Part shown: one piece after another, positions 6,533-14,508 of the stretch
Layout of the letters: every line of letters starts with the position of its first letter
Numbering within the stretch: the first letter of the stretch is position 1
Assembly (NCBI GenBank): GCA_964498075.1
Contig: CAZCGA010000067.1
Coordinates: forward strand, 1 to 32,660
Direction: 5' to 3'
Source of the DNA: CAZCGA01 sp964498075
Lineage (GTDB): Bacteria > Desulfobacterota > Binatia > HRBIN30
Length of the DNA stretch: 32,660 nt
The notes under the pieces: generated by a model
Told to the model about the DNA's origin: nothing
Database searches by the model: none
The model's input: the letters and a program-made list of their open reading frames with translations, nothing else
Made by a program: the position numbers and the translations under genes

Positions 6533-7984
6533 ATGGCCGCCCGCCCCGAAGTGGTCATCGACACGCGCCCCATGTGGGTCATCCTGTTGGCTCGGAGCCG
6601 TCAGGCGGCGCTGTTGCTGCTGGGCGCCGGGCTCTTCTGGGGCGTGCTCCGCGCCAGCCCTCCGGAAGGACTCGGCGAGGCCGGGCAGAAGGCCCTGGCG
6701 GTTTTCTGTCTCTGCGTCTTCTACTGGGTGTTCGATGTGCTGCCGCTGATGATCACCAGCCTGCTGGCGATCATCCTGATTCCCCTCTCGGGGGTGATGA
6801 CCGCGACGCAGGCGTACGCCCTGTTCGGCAACGAAGCCGTCTTCTTCATTCTCGGCGCCTTCATCCTCGCCGCGTGCTTCATGAAGTCCGGGCTGAGCAC
6901 GCGCATCGCGCTCACCATCCTGCGCCGCTTCGGCACCACGCCGCGCACCTTGCTGATCAGCGTCCTGCTGCTCAACGCCCTGATGGCATTCGTCATGTCA
7001 GAGCACGCCGTGGCGGCGATGAACTTCCCGATCATCGTCGAGATCACCTCGGTGCTGCGTCTGAGCCCGCGACGCAGCCGCTATGGGAAGGCGCTCTTCC
7101 TGGCGATGGCGTGGGGTTCCACGATCGGTGGTGTGGCAACGTTGCTGGGCGGCGGGCGGGCACCGCTGGCGCTCGGCATCATGAAGGAAGCCACCGGCAA
7201 GACCTTCAGCTTCGTCGAGTGGTCGGTGGCGATCCTGCCGCTGGTGCTCGTCCTCCTGGTGGTGACGTACGGCATCATTGTGTTCTTCTTCCCCATCGAT
7301 ATCGATAGCGTCCAGGCCGCTGACGACGTCCTGCACGCCAAGAGCATGGCGCTCGGCCGGATGCGCTACCAGGAGCGCGCCATCGGCTTCGTGATGCTCT
7401 GCACGTTTGCGGCCTGGGTCGTTGGCGGAGAGGAGTTCGGGCTGGCGAACATCGCGTTGGCGGCGGTGGTCGTGCTCTTCGTGTTCCAGCTGGTGAGCTG
7501 GCGTGAGGTGGAGCGCTACGTCAACTGGGGTGTGATTCTGATGTACGGTGGAGCGATCTGCTTGGGAGCAGCGATCAACAAGTCCGGCGCCGCGGCATGG
7601 ATCGCGCACGTGACCATCAGCCGGTGGGCCACGGGTGGCACCACGGTCGTGCTGATGCTCTCGTTCCTCGCCATCCTGCTCACCGAGGCGATGAGCAACT
7701 CTGCAGTCGTGGCCCTGCTGATGCCGGTGAGCCTCGGGATTGCCGGCGAGTTCGGCATGGACCCGCGCGTCATGGCGCTGGTCATTGCCGTGCCCGCGGG
7801 GCTGGCCACGACGTTGCCCATTGGGACACCGGCGAACGCCATCGCCTATTCGTCCGGCCATCTTTCGATTCGCGACATGGTGGTTCCTGGGGCGCTGCTG
7901 GGAGTGGTGTCGTGGCTGGTCTTCAACGTGATTGCCAACTGGTACTGGCCGTGGCTCGGGCTCAACATCCACGGGGTCCGATGA
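6533..7984 (+). CDS. SLC13/DASS-family anion transporter, probably for sulfate
   Basis: A 483-residue integral membrane protein with about 11-12 hydrophobic segments and the two-fold organisation of the SLC13 (DASS, CitT) family. The second half has a clear signature: EAMSNSAVVALLMP followed by TTLPIGTPANAIAYSSG. In the first half the usual S-N-T is SEH (VMSEHAVAAMNFP), and the paired loop reads GGVATLLGGGRAP instead of the common G-T-P-P-N form, so one half of the ion/substrate site is altered. Lying before the ATP sulfurylase gene, it most likely imports sulfate or a related oxyanion. The stop overlaps the start of the Usp-like gene. ATG 6533 gives a short cytosolic N terminus. Confidence 0.8.
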   Translation: MAARPEVVIDTRPMWVILLARSRQAALLLLGAGLFWGVLRASPPEGLGEAGQKALAVFCLCVFYWVFDVLPLMITSLLAIILIPLSGVMTATQAYALFGNEAVFFILGAFILAACFMKSGLSTRIALTILRRFGTTPRTLLISVLLLNALMAFVMSEHAVAAMNFPIIVEITSVLRLSPRRSRYGKALFLAMAWGSTIGGVATLLGGGRAPLALGIMKEATGKTFSFVEWSVAILPLVLVLLVVTYGIIVFFFPIDIDSVQAADDVLHAKSMALGRMRYQERAIGFVMLCTFAAWVVGGEEFGLANIALAAVVVLFVFQLVSWREVERYVNWGVILMYGGAICLGAAINKSGAAAWIAHVTISRWATGGTTVVLMLSFLAILLTEAMSNSAVVALLMPVSLGIAGEFGMDPRVMALVIAVPAGLATTLPIGTPANAIAYSSGHLSIRDMVVPGALLGVVSWLVFNVIANWYWPWLGLNIHGVR

Positions 7985-8445
7985 GAAACGTTTTGCTGGT
8001 CACCTCTCCCGTTGCCGATGCACCCAACGCCATCGCCTACGCCCTCCGCCGTGCCAAAGAGATCGGCGGTGGCTTGCTCGCCCTTGCCCTCCTCGATCCG
8101 GAGCTCAGCCAACGGGTTGCCACCACGCTCGCCAACGAAGCCTTCGTCGGCGAGAAGGTCAGTGACGGGGTGGTCGAGGCGCTGGTGCGTGAGCAACGGG
8201 AGAACGCCGAGGCCCTCTTGAACCAGATTGCGGAACAAGCGAAGAAGGAGGGCGTCCCGTTCACCTCGCTCATCGAGGTCGGCGATCCGAGCGAAGTCTG
8301 TAGCCGCATCATCGGGGCTCATAGTGTGCAGGCCGCTGTGTTGGTCGCGGAGAAGCGCTCGTGGTTGACCCGCTTCCTGTCTCGTGCGACGGCGGTGAAG
8401 TTGCCGGCGCTCGCCGGCTGCGAAGTGAAGGTAATGGACGACTAA
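7981..8445 (+). CDS. Usp-like (universal stress protein fold) protein
   Basis: A 154-residue single-domain alpha/beta protein that opens with a beta strand (MRNVLLVTSP) and has a long central helix. The UspA family's ATP-binding signature (G-x2-G-x9-G-S/T) near the C terminus is not present (AEKRSWLTRFLSRATAVKLP), so it probably does not bind ATP in the usual way. It is translationally coupled to the SLC13 gene through ATGA and precedes sat. Usp-like partners of membrane transporters often act as cytosolic regulatory subunits. A role in gating or regulating the anion transporter is inferred from position. Confidence 0.65.
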   Translation: MRNVLLVTSPVADAPNAIAYALRRAKEIGGGLLALALLDPELSQRVATTLANEAFVGEKVSDGVVEALVREQRENAEALLNQIAEQAKKEGVPFTSLIEVGDPSEVCSRIIGAHSVQAAVLVAEKRSWLTRFLSRATAVKLPALAGCEVKVMDD

Positions 8446-8465
8446 CACCGAAGGAGACGCACAGC

Positions 8466-9728
8466 ATGCCCGATTTGGTTCCCGTTCACGGTGGTCTCGA
8501 CGCGCCGGTCTCACGCACCGTCCCGCTCTCGCGTCGCAAGCAGTTCCTGAGCGAGGCGCGTCAGCTACCCAGCATCGAGTTGACGCGCGCGGATCTGTCG
8601 ACCGTCTATCGCATCGCCGACGGCACGCTCTCGCCGTTGACCGGCCCGATGGATGAGGAGACGTGGCACGACGCGCTCGACCACGACGTGCTCGATTTCG
8701 GGTTCCGTCACTACGCGTGGACGGCCCCGATCTCGTTTCCCGTCACCGACGAGGAGGGGCGCCGCCTGCGCATCGGGCATTCGGCGGCGCTGCGCCACGA
8801 AGGGGATATCGTCGCCGTGCTGCACGTGTCGAGCATCTTCGAGTGGGACAAGGCCGAACACGTCGAGAAGTTCTACGGCACCGCGCGTACCGATCACCCG
8901 GGCGGGCACATGATCATGGACGATCCGCGGACGCGGCTGGTGGGTGGAGAGATCTGGGCGCTGCCCCAGCAAGTGGACCCGGAGTACGGCGAGTTCGTGC
9001 TCACGCCACGCCAGGTCCGCACCTTGATCGCCGAACGCCGCTGGGACTGTGCCCTCGCCTTCCAAACCCGCAACCCACTGCATCGGGCGCACGAGTACGC
9101 GCTAGTGGCCGGCGTCGAGCGCCTGACGCGCGAGGGCCATTTCGCCGGCGTGGTGCTCAACCCGCTCATCGGCGAGCTGAAGGGCGATGACGTCCCGGCG
9201 CGCGTGCGCATGCGCTGCTACCGCGCCCTGCACGAGCTGAAGTTGCTCGGCAAGGGCGACAAGGACGACGCCCTCTGGCAGTCGCGCGGCTACGACCTCA
9301 CCGAGGTCTTCGAGCTCGTCGGGTTGGACATCAAGATGCTCTACGGGGGGCCGAAGGAAGCCGTGATGCACGGCATCTACCGCCAGAATCTCGGCTTCAC
9401 CGACATCGTCATCGGCCGCAAGCACGCCGACGCACCGTACGACGACGGTACGCCGATCTGGGGCGACTTCGACGCCCAGGAGATCTTCGACAACCTGAAG
9501 GGCGATCTGCGCATCCGCCCGTGCAAGATCGGCTTCGCGGCATACTTCGAAAGCGCCGAGCGGGTCGAGCTGCTCGAGCAACATCCGGACGAGAAGCCGG
9601 TGGCGATCTCCGGCTCAAAAATCCGTGAAGCCCTCACCACCGGCCAGCGCCCGGACGCGCGCATCCTGCGCCCGGAGATCGCGGATATCCTGATCGCGTA
9701 CTATCGGGAGAAGGATCAGCGGGCTTGA
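8466..9728 (+). CDS. sat: sulfate adenylyltransferase (ATP sulfurylase)
   Basis: Sat makes adenosine 5'-phosphosulfate and pyrophosphate from sulfate and ATP. The 420-residue protein is of the homo-oligomeric Sat type (not CysDN). The catalytic QTRNPLHRAHEY is intact, and DAQEIF and an SGSKIREAL element (like the family's S-G-T-K-x-R) are present. The usual GRDHAG motif reads GRKHAD, followed by an unusual stretch (APYDDGTPIWGDFD), so the nucleotide site may differ. There is no APS kinase domain. AAGGAG ends nine bases before the ATG. It is the last gene of the cluster and its 3' end overlaps the convergent small membrane protein gene by 13 bases. APS and sulfite reductases are not in the window. 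Confidence 0.9.
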   Translation: MPDLVPVHGGLDAPVSRTVPLSRRKQFLSEARQLPSIELTRADLSTVYRIADGTLSPLTGPMDEETWHDALDHDVLDFGFRHYAWTAPISFPVTDEEGRRLRIGHSAALRHEGDIVAVLHVSSIFEWDKAEHVEKFYGTARTDHPGGHMIMDDPRTRLVGGEIWALPQQVDPEYGEFVLTPRQVRTLIAERRWDCALAFQTRNPLHRAHEYALVAGVERLTREGHFAGVVLNPLIGELKGDDVPARVRMRCYRALHELKLLGKGDKDDALWQSRGYDLTEVFELVGLDIKMLYGGPKEAVMHGIYRQNLGFTDIVIGRKHADAPYDDGTPIWGDFDAQEIFDNLKGDLRIRPCKIGFAAYFESAERVELLEQHPDEKPVAISGSKIREALTTGQRPDARILRPEIADILIAYYREKDQRA

Positions 9729-9997
9729 CGCGTGGACACCGGGTTCAGCTCGACCGACAAGCCGAACACCTCGGTGAGGAGCAGGTAGAGCGCCGCCACG
9801 GTGAACACCAGCGTCGAGAGCGTGCCGATGGCGACGCCGGTGAGCAGCGCCAGCACGAGCACGGAAGCGACGGCGAGCAACGGCGCCACCAAGGCGCGTG
9901 CGTCGATGACCGGTCCCCAGAACGCCAGCAGACGCTGCGCGGTCGCTGCACCGGCTAACGCCTGTTCCAGGAGCTGCAAGAACTGCGTGACCATCAC
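9716..9997 (-). CDS. small membrane protein of the ECF sigma operon
   Basis: A 93-residue protein with two hydrophobic stretches (about residues 33-55 and 57-75) and a probable amphipathic N terminus (VTQFLQLLEQAL). The family is not recognised. The GTG start at 9997 overlaps the stop of the secreted-protein gene (an ATG three bases inside is the alternative), so it is the last gene of the ECF sigma operon. Its C-terminal codons overlap the 3' end of sat on the other strand. It may take part in envelope-stress sensing with the anti-sigma factor, but nothing in the sequence proves this. Confidence 0.6.
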   Translation of the reverse strand: MMVTQFLQLLEQALAGAATAQRLLAFWGPVIDARALVAPLLAVASVLVLALLTGVAIGTLSTLVFTVAALYLLLTEVFGLSVELNPVSTRQAR

Positions 9998-10479
9998 GGC
10001 AAGGTCCCGGCGCCGATCGACAAGATCAACACGCCTTCCTGCTGGCGCGGCCCCCCGAAGAGAAAGGTGGCGTGGTTGCGCAGCGACAACGCCGTATCGA
10101 CGATCGGGCGCGACCCCTCGATCACCATTACCTTCATCAGCACGCGATCGTTCTTGAACTCCTTGGGGATCACCAACACGTAGCGACCGCCGGGAATATC
10201 AAACCCGACCCTTCCGCCCCACGGCACTTGCTGGCTGGTCTCCTTCACCAGCCGGTAGGAGGAGTACGGGAAGAGCGTGTTGAACTGGCGGTGCATGGAG
10301 GCGAGGCGCTGATCGAACTCCTTCCCCGAGTTGCTGGCCAGCACCGCACCGATGTGTACCTCGACGGCGTTGGCAGCTGGGCTACCGGGGGCGGCAGAGA
10401 AAGTGTCTTGTGCGAGCGCGGCGTGCTGTACCCCGGCGATCGCCAGGGTACCGATCATGGCCGATCCGATCGTCCTCAC
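9994..10479 (-). CDS. secreted/periplasmic protein of the ECF sigma operon
   Basis: A 161-residue protein with an N-terminal Sec-type signal peptide (hydrophobic core MIGTLAIAGV, likely cleavage after AALA). The mature part looks beta-rich, with phrases such as EVHIGAVLASNSGK, FNTLFPYSSYRLVKE and GRYVLVIPKEFK. The family is not recognised. It is coupled by a GTGA overlap to the anti-sigma gene upstream and by another to the small membrane protein gene downstream. As the periplasmic member of a sigma/anti-sigma operon, it may be a signal sensor or a target of the response. Confidence 0.65.
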   Translation of the reverse strand: MRTIGSAMIGTLAIAGVQHAALAQDTFSAAPGSPAANAVEVHIGAVLASNSGKEFDQRLASMHRQFNTLFPYSSYRLVKETSQQVPWGGRVGFDIPGGRYVLVIPKEFKNDRVLMKVMVIEGSRPIVDTALSLRNHATFLFGGPRQQEGVLILSIGAGTLP

Positions 10480-11009
10480 GGCAGATCCCCACCCGCCGGG
10501 CTCTCGTCGTTCACCCAGAGAACCGTTGTGTGGGTTTCGGGATCGTTGAGAACCGCGACGGAGTCGACATCAGTGTCCAGCGAGTCAATCGAGGCGGCAT
10601 TGTCGACGGCGGCCACCTGTGGGGCCGCCGGTTCCGTGGTCGGTTGCGGGACGCGGGTGAGCAGCAGCAACGCGAGGACGGCGATGGCGGCGGCCGCGGC
10701 AAAGGCCGGCACTCGGACCGCCCAGCCATACTCGCCGTCGCGCCAGCGGGCGTACGCGCGGCGCCACCACGGCAGCTCGAGGTTGCCCAAGCGCGACTCG
10801 ATGGCGGGCCACAGCTGAGACAGGTCGACCTCGTCGACCGCGGCGTTGATGTTCTCGCTGACCAACTCGTGCACCTGCTCGAAGCGCCGGAGCTGGGCTT
10901 CGCAGTTTGTGCAGCGCGTGCTGTGCAGGGCGATGACCCGCATCTGACGCGCATCGAGCTCACCATCAAAGAACAGCGGCAGCAGATTCGATGCTTCACG
11001 ACAGGTCAT
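10476..11009 (-). CDS. membrane-anchored zinc-binding anti-sigma factor
   Basis: A 177-residue protein. The N-terminal ZAS-type domain carries C3 and the H29-x3-C33-x2-C36 pattern typical of zinc-containing anti-sigma factors. A cytosolic linker, one transmembrane helix (about residues 98-115, AAAAAIAVLALLLLT) and an acidic Thr/Pro-rich periplasmic tail follow. It should bind and silence the ECF sigma factor encoded directly upstream until a signal releases it. ATG 11009 is preferred because GAGGGG sits four bases upstream; a GTG at 11051 would add 14 residues. It overlaps the next gene by GTGA. Confidence 0.82.
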   Translation of the reverse strand: MTCREASNLLPLFFDGELDARQMRVIALHSTRCTNCEAQLRRFEQVHELVSENINAAVDEVDLSQLWPAIESRLGNLELPWWRRAYARWRDGEYGWAVRVPAFAAAAAIAVLALLLLTRVPQPTTEPAAPQVAAVDNAASIDSLDTDVDSVAVLNDPETHTTVLWVNDESPAGGDLP

Positions 11010-11080
11010 GGCGCCCCTCGTACTATCCAAGTCGGTCTCCGGGACCGACACCCGAGGCCAGATGCGGCGTCATGCTGGGA

Positions 11081-11650
11081 CTACAGGCAATCTTTGAGTT
11101 TCTTTTGGAGCTTCTTGCGCGCATAATGCAGCCGACTCATCACCGTACCCTTCGAGCACTGCATCACACGACTGATCTCATCATACGAGAGGCCCTCGAC
11201 TTCGCGCAGGAGTATGACGGCTTTGTGATCGGGGGTCAACTCGTTGATCGCCGCGCTGACGCGGTCGCCGATCTCGTGTGCTTGTACCTTCTGGTACGGA
11301 TCCGTAGGTCGTTCCTCCTTGAGTATGTCCTCGTATCCCTCCCCGGCGCCAGCGTGCTCCTCCAAGGCCACCGTCGGATGGCGGCGTTCCCGGCGTTGGA
11401 AATCGATCGCGCGGTTGACCACGATCCGGTACAGCCAGGTGTAGAAGCTCGATTCGCCCTTGAACCGGTCCAGATTCTCGAACGCTTTGACAAACGTCTC
11501 CTGCGCAATCTCCACCGCATCCTCGCGATTGTGCACCATTCCGAGAGCCACCGACACCACCTTGCGCTGGTAGCGTTCCACCAGCTCTTGAAAGGCCTCC
11601 TTGTCCCCGCGGCGGCATGCACGGACCAGTTCGTGGTCGCTACGCTCCAC
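11081..11650 (-). CDS. ECF-family RNA polymerase sigma factor (RpoE-like)
   Basis: A 189-residue sigma-70 family protein with only regions 2 and 4. Region 2 covers about residues 20-85, with the core-binding DAVEIAQETFVKAF and the -10 recognition segment TWLYRIVVNRAIDFQRR. Region 4 covers about 130-185, with LTPDHKAVILLREVEGLSYDEIS and the helix-turn-helix KGTVMSRLHYARKKL. Together with the anti-sigma gene 71 bases downstream, it forms a classical envelope-stress-type pair. The start is GTG 11650, with AGGGTG five bases upstream. It lies 45 bases after the polA stop. I found no convincing autoregulatory ECF promoter in that gap. Confidence 0.9.
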   Translation of the reverse strand: MERSDHELVRACRRGDKEAFQELVERYQRKVVSVALGMVHNREDAVEIAQETFVKAFENLDRFKGESSFYTWLYRIVVNRAIDFQRRERRHPTVALEEHAGAGEGYEDILKEERPTDPYQKVQAHEIGDRVSAAINELTPDHKAVILLREVEGLSYDEISRVMQCSKGTVMSRLHYARKKLQKKLKDCL

Positions 11651-11695
11651 GGTGACACCCTATAGACGGATGCGTTCCGGTGTTATTCACGGAAG

Positions 11696-14302
11696 TTAAT
11701 GGGCCTCGGCCCAGCTCCGCCCGCAGCCGATGTCGACCCGGAGGGGCACCTTCAGCGGGAAAACCCGTTCCATCTGCTCGCGGACGAGCACCACGACCCG
11801 ATCCTGGTCGGCTGCTGCCACCTCGAAGACCAGCTCGTCATGCACTTGGAGAATCATCGCGGCCCGCAGGTTTTCGTCCCGGATGCGGCGATCGAGGGCC
11901 ACCATCGCCATCTTGATGAGGTCGGCGGCCGACCCCTGGATCGGCGTGTTGATCGCGGTGCGCTCCGCCGCCTGGGCGACGCCGCGGTGCTGACTGGCGA
12001 GATCCGGCAGTGCGCGCCGGCGCCCCAGCATGGTGCTGACGTAGCCGCGGGCGCGCGCCTCGGCCTGGGTGGCTTCAAGGTAGGCACGCACCCCGGCGTA
12101 CCGGCGGAAGTAGTTGGCGATGTACTGTTCCGCATCACCCACCGAGATGTCCAGCTCGCGCGCCAGTCGCTGCGGACCCATGCCATAGATGATGCCGAAG
12201 TTGATGACCTTGGCGGCGCGGCGCATCTCCGGCGTGATGGTTCCCGGCAAGACGCCGAACACCTCGGCCGCTGTGCGCGCGTGAACGTCGTCGCCGCCGC
12301 GAAACGCCGTCAGGAGCACCGAGTCTTCCGACAGGTGAGCCAGCACGCGCAACTCGATCTGCGAATAGTCCGCCGCAATCAACACACAGCCGTCGGCCGC
12401 GATAAACGTCGCCCGAATGCGGCGTCCCTCCTCGCCGCGGATGGGGATGTTCTGCAGGTTCGGATCACTCGAGCTCAGTCGGCCGGTCGCCGCCACAGTC
12501 TGGTTGAAAGAGGTGTGCAGCCGCCCGGTGGCCGGGTTCACCGCCGCTGGCAGCGCATCGACGTACGTCGACTTCAATTTCGCCAGGGCGCGGTACTCGA
12601 GGATCTTTGCCGGCAGCGGGTGCTCCGCGGCCAAGCGCGTCAGCACGTCGACGTCGGTCGAGAGGCCGGTCTTGCCGCGCCTGACCCCTTTGCGCGACAG
12701 CTGCAGCCGATCGAACAGCACTTCGCGCAGCTGCGGTGGAGAGGAGATGTTGAACTCACTGCCGGCGAGCGCGTAGATCTCCTGCACCAAAATGCTGAGC
12801 CGGGCATCCAGCTCGCGACTCATGCTCGCCAACGCCGCGACGTCGAGCCGCACGCCGCACCGCTCCATCGCCGCGAGCACGCCGACCAGCGGCATCTCGA
12901 CTTCGTAGAAGAGCCGCTCCATTTCGTACTCGTGCAGCCGGGCGGCGAGCTGCTGGCGCAGACCGGGGAGGAGGGAGACGCCATTGGCGAGCGATTCCGG
13001 ACCGTCACGGAAGACCGGCAGGTTTCTGGCAAGGACGTCGGTAGCCAAGTCCTCGAGGCGGTGCGTCGCCGATGCTTCGAGCAGATAGGAAGCCACCATG
13101 ACGTCGAAGGCCGCCGTCATCCGACTCGCCGGCTCGCCGAGCAGCAACAGGTCGCGTTTCAGATCATGCCCGATCTTCTCGACGTGTTGGTCCTGCAGCA
13201 ATGCCCTTACGGACTCGACGGCGTGCGAGTCCTCCGAAAACGGCACGTACACCGGCGCCTCGGCTCCGGCGGCGAGCACGACTCCGGCCACATGCCGGCC
13301 CTCGTGATCCCATCGTCCGTCGCACGCCATGGCCACCCGGCCGTGGCGTTGAATGGCGGCGTGCAACTCGCGGAGCTCGTCTTCGGTTGCCGCCTGACGC
13401 AACGCCACCGCCACTTCCGGCGCCGTCATCGTCAGCTCGCGGACCAGCCGCTGAAAGCCGAGGCGGGTGAAGATCGGACGCAAGGCGTTCGGATCGGGGG
13501 CGCGATAGCGGAAGTCCTCCAACGTGCATTCCAGAGCAACATCACGGCGTACGATCGCCAGGTCGCGGCTGAGGCGTGCGGTGGCGGCGTGCTCGCGGAG
13601 CGTCGCTGCGAGCTTCATCGCGCCCCGCATGTCGCTCGCCGCGAGCTCGTCGAGGTGATCGAGCAGGTTGTCAATCGTCCCGAAACGCTGGATCAGGGTG
13701 CTGGCGGTCTTCTCGCCGATGCCCTTGATGCCGGGAATGTTGTCGACGGCGTCGCCCATGAGTCCGAGCACATCGACCACCTGCGGGGGACTGACACCGA
13801 AGCGTTCGCGGACGGTCTCGATGGTGCAGCGGCGGTCGTGCATGGTATCCCACAGCGACACGTGCTCATCCACCAGCTGCATGAGGTCCTTGTCGCTGGT
13901 GATGATCACCGTGTCGACCGCGGAGGCGGCCATGCGCTGCACGACGGTGCCGATGACGTCGTCCGCCTCGACGCCGGCAATCGACAGTGTATGCAGGGCG
14001 AAGGCGGCGACGACCTCGTGGATCAGGGGGAACTGCGCTGCGAGGTCATCGGGCATCGACGGGCGGTTCGCTTTGTACTGTTCGAACAGGTCGTCGCGAA
14101 ACGTGCGCCCGGGGGCGTCGAAGACGACGCTGATGTACTGCGGCGCGGTCTCGCGGAGCAGCTTCAACAGCATGGTGGTGAACCCGTAGACCGCGTTGGT
14201 CGGCAAACCGCTTGCGGTACTCAACGGCGGCAACGCGTGGAAGGCACGGTAGACATAGGAGCTGGCATCAATCAGGTAGAGGGTCGACTTGGGTTTGGAC
14301 AT
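11696..14302 (-). CDS. polA: DNA polymerase I
   Basis: An 868-residue family A polymerase for Okazaki fragment processing and repair. It has three parts: a 5' nuclease (about 1-290, with FDAPGRTFRDDLFEQYKANR and IPGIKGIGEKTA), a 3'-5' exonuclease-fold domain (about 310-490) and a polymerase domain (about 500-868). The polymerase domain has DPNLQNIPIR, motif A DYSQIELR (about 645), motif B RRAAKVINFGIIYG and motif C QVHDELVFE (about 820). In the exonuclease domain the D-x-E of ExoI appears to be lost (MACDGRWD), while ExoII-like GHDLKRD remains. Proofreading is probably absent, as in several bacterial PolI enzymes. ATG 14302 matches the usual N terminus (LYLIDASSYVYRAFHALP). Confidence 0.95.
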   Translation of the reverse strand: MSKPKSTLYLIDASSYVYRAFHALPPLSTASGLPTNAVYGFTTMLLKLLRETAPQYISVVFDAPGRTFRDDLFEQYKANRPSMPDDLAAQFPLIHEVVAAFALHTLSIAGVEADDVIGTVVQRMAASAVDTVIITSDKDLMQLVDEHVSLWDTMHDRRCTIETVRERFGVSPPQVVDVLGLMGDAVDNIPGIKGIGEKTASTLIQRFGTIDNLLDHLDELAASDMRGAMKLAATLREHAATARLSRDLAIVRRDVALECTLEDFRYRAPDPNALRPIFTRLGFQRLVRELTMTAPEVAVALRQAATEDELRELHAAIQRHGRVAMACDGRWDHEGRHVAGVVLAAGAEAPVYVPFSEDSHAVESVRALLQDQHVEKIGHDLKRDLLLLGEPASRMTAAFDVMVASYLLEASATHRLEDLATDVLARNLPVFRDGPESLANGVSLLPGLRQQLAARLHEYEMERLFYEVEMPLVGVLAAMERCGVRLDVAALASMSRELDARLSILVQEIYALAGSEFNISSPPQLREVLFDRLQLSRKGVRRGKTGLSTDVDVLTRLAAEHPLPAKILEYRALAKLKSTYVDALPAAVNPATGRLHTSFNQTVAATGRLSSSDPNLQNIPIRGEEGRRIRATFIAADGCVLIAADYSQIELRVLAHLSEDSVLLTAFRGGDDVHARTAAEVFGVLPGTITPEMRRAAKVINFGIIYGMGPQRLARELDISVGDAEQYIANYFRRYAGVRAYLEATQAEARARGYVSTMLGRRRALPDLASQHRGVAQAAERTAINTPIQGSAADLIKMAMVALDRRIRDENLRAAMILQVHDELVFEVAAADQDRVVVLVREQMERVFPLKVPLRVDIGCGRSWAEAH

Positions 14303-14418
14303 GCGCTCATGTCTCGCGGCGGCTGGTGCCGCGGACGCTAACAAATGGTCTGCGGCAAGTCCAACTTGTGCAGGCGACGATCGCACTGCCTGCGCCGACC
14401 TGGTTCGCACTGGTGATA

Positions 14419-14447
14419 TTGACAAAGATTTGAGCCGTGGCTACACA
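14419..14447 (+). promoter_or_regulatory. candidate promoter for the ABC transporter operon
   Basis: TTGACA (14419-14424, perfect -35) is followed after 17 bases by TACACA (14442-14447), a weak -10 (3/6). It lies in the 206-base divergent gap between polA and the ABC ATPase gene, 61 bases before the ATG. The rest of the gap holds nothing I can identify with confidence. Confidence 0.35.
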
Positions 14448-14508
14448 GCCCACCGTTTATGTCACTGGCACCTTGAATCTCCGCGGCCTGCGCACGTCGT
14501 AAACCGAG

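Noticed and set aside
11651..11695. Possible ECF autoregulatory promoter (GGAAC and GTCTAT) before the sigma gene
   Set aside because: The two boxes are only 6 bases apart, far less than the ~16 needed.
11699..14341. Very long open frame on the plus strand opposite polA
   Set aside because: It mirrors polA codons in a GC-rich gene; the protein is rich in H, R and Q with no motifs, while polA on the other strand is unambiguous.
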